Of a stretch of 64,000 bases of DNA, positions 61,455 through 64,000 are shown one piece after another (the first letter of the stretch is position 1; every line of letters begins with the position of its first letter). This DNA comes from Halobaculum roseum. GTDB taxonomy: Archaea; Halobacteriota; Halobacteria; Halobacteriales; Haloferacaceae. Location of the stretch: assembly GCF_019880245.1 (NCBI RefSeq), contig NZ_CP082286.1, positions 824,521-888,520 on the forward strand. The letters run 5' to 3'. The translations under genes and the position numbers were made by a program. Under the pieces are notes generated by a model. The model worked only from the letters and a program-made list of their open reading frames with translations, was not told the origin of the DNA and ran no database searches.

Positions 61455-62566
61455 AGGATACCCATCTCCCCGAGGCGATCGGGGAGGTACGTGTCGGTCA
61501 CGAAGTCGAGCCCCTGGGCCGCCAGCGCCTGCTGTTCGGCCTTCTTTCCGATGTCGAGCTGCAGTTCGATCTGTTCCTCCCAGAAGTCGGTCTGGAAGCG
61601 CGGGTCCTCCAGCTCCGATTCGAGGGCGTTCACGTCCGAGTCCGCCAGCGGGTCCGTCGGCAGGTCGTAGTCGACGATGTCCTGCGGGCGGATGCCGACG
61701 TACTCTGCCTCCGGCGTCGCGAGGTACTCCGAGAGGTGCGCGGACTTGATCGACCCGTAGGCGACCGACCCGAAGATGCGGTACGACCACGGGTCGCCGT
61801 CAGTGAAGACCACGACCGGGAGGTCGAGTTCGTCGTGCAGGCGCTTGGTGATCCGCCGGGTCGCGCGCGCCGGCTGGCCCTTCAGGTGGACGACGAGGCA
61901 GTTGTAGTCGGTGTCGAAGCCGTTCTCGATGAGCCGGTCGCGCATGCCGCCGGTCTCCACCGCCAGCACGAAGTCGATGTCGTGGTCGAGGAACTCGATC
62001 GTGTCGGGGTTGTTGGGGATCTGGTAGCCGCCCTCCCCGACGTCCTCCTGGCAGTGGATGTCGCGCTCGCCGCGGCGGGTCTGCTCGCGGAGCTCCAGCG
62101 GACCCATCAGCGTCGCCCCGGACTCCTCCGGGCGCATGTGGAAGTCCTCGCGGGTGACGCCCGAGACGATCTCGAGGTCCTCGACCAGTTGGTTCGACTC
62201 GTCCTGGTCGTTGAACCCCGCGTCCTCGGAGTCCCACGACTCCGAGAGGTAGTACAGCTCACGCAGGGTGGACGAGCGGTCCTCGTCGAGCTGCTGGGCG
62301 AGGAACTCGACGGTGTAGGCCGCCTTCAGGAGCTTTCGCGCGCCGCGCACGGAGTTGGCCGAGCGGGTGGACGTACGGTCGCCGTACACCCACACGCCGG
62401 ATTCGTCGTCGAAGACGATGTTGCTCTTCGTCCGCGTCGGCAGGCTCATCTGCGGGATGTCGCCGCGCTCGAACTGATCGTAGATGTCGGCCGCCAGGTC
62501 GATCAGCTGCTCGCGGGCCTCGGCCTCGTTCAGCTTGGTGTCGGATTCTGGTGTGTCTGCGCTCAT
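61451..62566 (-). CDS. top6A: DNA topoisomerase VI subunit A (Spo11-like)
   Basis: The 371-residue DNA-cleaving subunit. The winged-helix CAP-like domain holds the catalytic tyrosine in [12 protein letters not shown] (YY, the second conserved Tyr attacks DNA). The Toprim domain has [12 protein letters not shown] (Glu) and [20 protein letters not shown] (DxD). It forms a heterotetramer with subunit B, whose gene ends 1 base upstream in the same orientation. Type IIB topoisomerase activity relaxes and decatenates DNA. Confidence 0.97.
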   Translation of the reverse strand: MSADTPESDTKLNEAEAREQLIDLAADIYDQFERGDIPQMSLPTRTKSNIVFDDESGVWVYGDRTSTRSANSVRGARKLLKAAYTVEFLAQQLDEDRSSTLRELYYLSESWDSEDAGFNDQDESNQLVEDLEIVSGVTREDFHMRPEESGATLMGPLELREQTRRGERDIHCQEDVGEGGYQIPNNPDTIEFLDHDIDFVLAVETGGMRDRLIENGFDTDYNCLVVHLKGQPARATRRITKRLHDELDLPVVVFTDGDPWSYRIFGSVAYGSIKSAHLSEYLATPEAEYVGIRPQDIVDYDLPTDPLADSDVNALESELEDPRFQTDFWEEQIELQLDIGKKAEQQALAAQGLDFVTDTYLPDRLGEMGIL

Positions 62567-62567
62567 A

Positions 62568-64000
62568 TCAGGCGTTGACGGTCAGCTTCTCGCTCTCGAT
62601 GCCGTCGACGTTCACGTCGAACTCGGCGTCGCCGGCGACGGTGTACTCCAGGGTCGCCTCCTCGCCGCCGGGGACGCTCGGGTTCCACTTCACGAACCAC
62701 TCGCCGTCGAGGTCGACCACGGTGGCCTCATCCGGCACGTCCGTCGGCTCCGCGGAGACGATGTCGGTCACGTCGGGCTCCTCGGTCCGGTCGGAGTGGT
62801 TCTCGACGATCAGGCGCACGGTGTCGCCGTCGCGCTCGCGCTCGACGCCGACATTGTTCATGATGCGCGCCATCGCGCCCTCGATGTTCGGGTGATCGCG
62901 CCCGGTCACCTCCGCGACCTTCTCGGCCATCTCCGGGAGGATCCGGCCGAGGACGTCCTGCTTCTCGCGGCGCTTCTGCATCGAGCGGCGCTTGTTCAGG
63001 TAGCTCTTCAGCTCGCGGGCGGCCTCCCGGACCGCGAGCTCGATCTCGTCCTCGATGGCGGGGATGTTCGCGAGCGCGTCCTTCGACTCGCTCGTGAACG
63101 GCACGTTCGTCGAGGCGACGTGGATCATGATCACCGCGGGGCCGTTGGGCATTCCGGAGCCGCCGGGCTGGTCCAGCCCGTAGTTGCGCCAGCCGATCCC
63201 CTTCACCACGTCGGTCGTCGCACAGGCGCCCCGCTGGTAGACGAGCGGGACTCGGTTGGCGAACCGGAGCAGGTCGACCTGTCCGCCCTCCTCCAGCTCG
63301 CCGCCGTAGGCGATGCCGGCCTCGACGATGAACGGGTCGCCGCCGTGGACCTCGGCGTCGCGCGTCGCGGCGGCGTAGAAGTCCGCGTCGAACTCCTTGC
63401 GCAGGCCGGCCTCGACGAGTTCCGAGGTGATGGGCGCGAGACAGTCCGTCGGCGGCGCGAGGATGTCCGTCTCGCGCATCGCCTCCAGCAGCTCGCTGGC
63501 GGTGTCGCGGTCGGCGGCCGCCTCGCGCACCTTCGGCGCGTCGTCGGGCACGGTGACCATCCGCGACCACAGCGCCTCGACGACGTTCTCGCGGGCGGTG
63601 TCGCCGAACGTCGCGTCGTCGAACTCCTCGGTGTCGTCGGCCGCCTCGTCGACGAGCGCGCGCAGCTGCGCGTGGGTCGTGCGCGTCCGTTCGTCGCCGG
63701 CGGCGAACCGTCGGGCGAGCCGCTCGGCCATCCCGGCGACGACCGCGTCGTCCTTCCGGGTCGAGGTGGCGTCGTCGACGAGCCCGTACAGGTCGCCGGT
63801 GAGCTCGTCCTCGTCGGTCTCCTCGTCGTAGGCGGTCATCGTCGCCCACGCGGCCTCGACGGCGTTGTCGCGGACGGTCCCGCCGAAGCGCGTACCGTAC
63901 TCGTCCTCGGCGGCGTCGGCGACGTTGTCGACGATCCCGACGAGCTCGTGATGGCTCGTGCGCTCGCGCTCGGCGAGCGTGCTCGCGACCTCGCCCGCGA
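62568..64000 (-). CDS. top6B: DNA topoisomerase VI subunit B, 5' part outside window
   Basis: Only the C-terminal part (about 477 residues) is in the window; the GHKL ATPase domain that carries the N-box and G-boxes lies beyond position 64000. Visible are two similar segments of about 45 residues (63837-63968 and 63555-63695, each ending VEAxWxxM), then the transducer domain ([59 protein letters not shown]) and a C-terminal beta domain ([20 protein letters not shown]). The transducer passes ATP-driven closure to subunit A. It reads through the window edge with no start. Confidence 0.95.
   Translation of the reverse strand, partial: AGEVASTLAERERTSHHELVGIVDNVADAAEDEYGTRFGGTVRDNAVEAAWATMTAYDEETDEDELTGDLYGLVDDATSTRKDDAVVAGMAERLARRFAAGDERTRTTHAQLRALVDEAADDTEEFDDATFGDTARENVVEALWSRMVTVPDDAPKVREAAADRDTASELLEAMRETDILAPPTDCLAPITSELVEAGLRKEFDADFYAAATRDAEVHGGDPFIVEAGIAYGGELEEGGQVDLLRFANRVPLVYQRGACATTDVVKGIGWRNYGLDQPGGSGMPNGPAVIMIHVASTNVPFTSESKDALANIPAIEDEIELAVREAARELKSYLNKRRSMQKRREKQDVLGRILPEMAEKVAEVTGRDHPNIEGAMARIMNNVGVERERDGDTVRLIVENHSDRTEEPDVTDIVSAEPTDVPDEATVVDLDGEWFVKWNPSVPGGEEATLEYTVAGDAEFDVNVDGIESEKLTVNA

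Noticed and set aside
1-64000. CRISPR array, rRNA, tRNA, complete insertion sequence or replication origin
   Set aside because: No regularly spaced repeats, no rRNA-like stretches, no tRNA cloverleaf, no intact transposase and no orc1/cdc6 gene were seen.

Overview
The window is almost certainly haloarchaeal chromosome. Coding sequence is very GC-rich, proteins are strongly acidic (Asp/Glu-rich inserts and tails), and archaeal genes are present: both subunits of DNA topoisomerase VI, a proteasome beta subunit, Dph2, an ATP-dependent DNA ligase, XPB with its Bax1 partner, and a HalOD1 output domain. Many genes have a TATA-like box about 25-30 bases before the start codon and almost no 5' leader, as expected for leaderless haloarchaeal transcripts. 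A Halorubrum/Haloferax-like organism fits, but I cannot fix the genus.

Layout. 1-5.4 kb: 3' part of an FKBP-type isomerase, a YlbF-like protein, a MinD-like ATPase beside a RecA-like protein with a broken Walker A, a Ca/Na exchanger and PhzF. 5.4-17.6 kb: dph2, a lipoprotein, membrane proteins, a metallo-beta-lactamase-fold enzyme, UspA, a long acidic coiled-coil protein, a HisG-like protein, a histidine kinase with a receiver domain lacking its phospho-acceptor, BtpA, PfkB and a metallophosphoesterase. 17.8-25.2 kb: a five-gene peptide/nickel-type ABC transporter operon. 25.2-28.8 kb: an AT-rich island with two homologous, divergent modules, each made of a small RHH/winged-helix-like protein and a tyrosine recombinase, around a 0.3-kb control region with two copies of a palindrome-containing repeat.

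28.9-46 kb: a DUF2391 membrane protein, an RNase H-fold exonuclease, a second Ca/Na exchanger, a YchF/OBG-type GTPase, two aminotransferases, a PAC2-type proteasome chaperone, an m5C RNA methyltransferase with its PUA-like half as a separate overlapping gene, a CPBP protease, Bax1 and XPB on the minus strand with a small lipoprotein between them, then three regulators. 44.6-49.5 kb: grpE, an alpha/beta hydrolase, dnaK and dnaJ. 49.5-51.8 kb: a lower-GC patch with a membrane-anchored HEXXH metalloprotease and a possible transposase scrap. 52-61.4 kb: an HTH-CBS regulator, UPF0212, psmB, a Rieske protein, a GCS2-like ligase, DNA ligase, a second metallo-beta-lactamase-fold enzyme and a zinc-ribbon membrane protein. 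61.4-64 kb: top6A and most of top6B, which runs off the window.

How the genes relate: protein folding and turnover (FKBP, GrpE-DnaK-DnaJ, PAC2 chaperone, PsmB) and DNA topology or repair (Bax1-XPB, ligase, topoisomerase VI) dominate. The strongest candidate for something undescribed is the divergent double-recombinase island at 25.2-28.8 kb. Next is the membrane-anchored HETAH protease at 49.8-51.8 kb. No rRNA, tRNA or CRISPR array was recognised.
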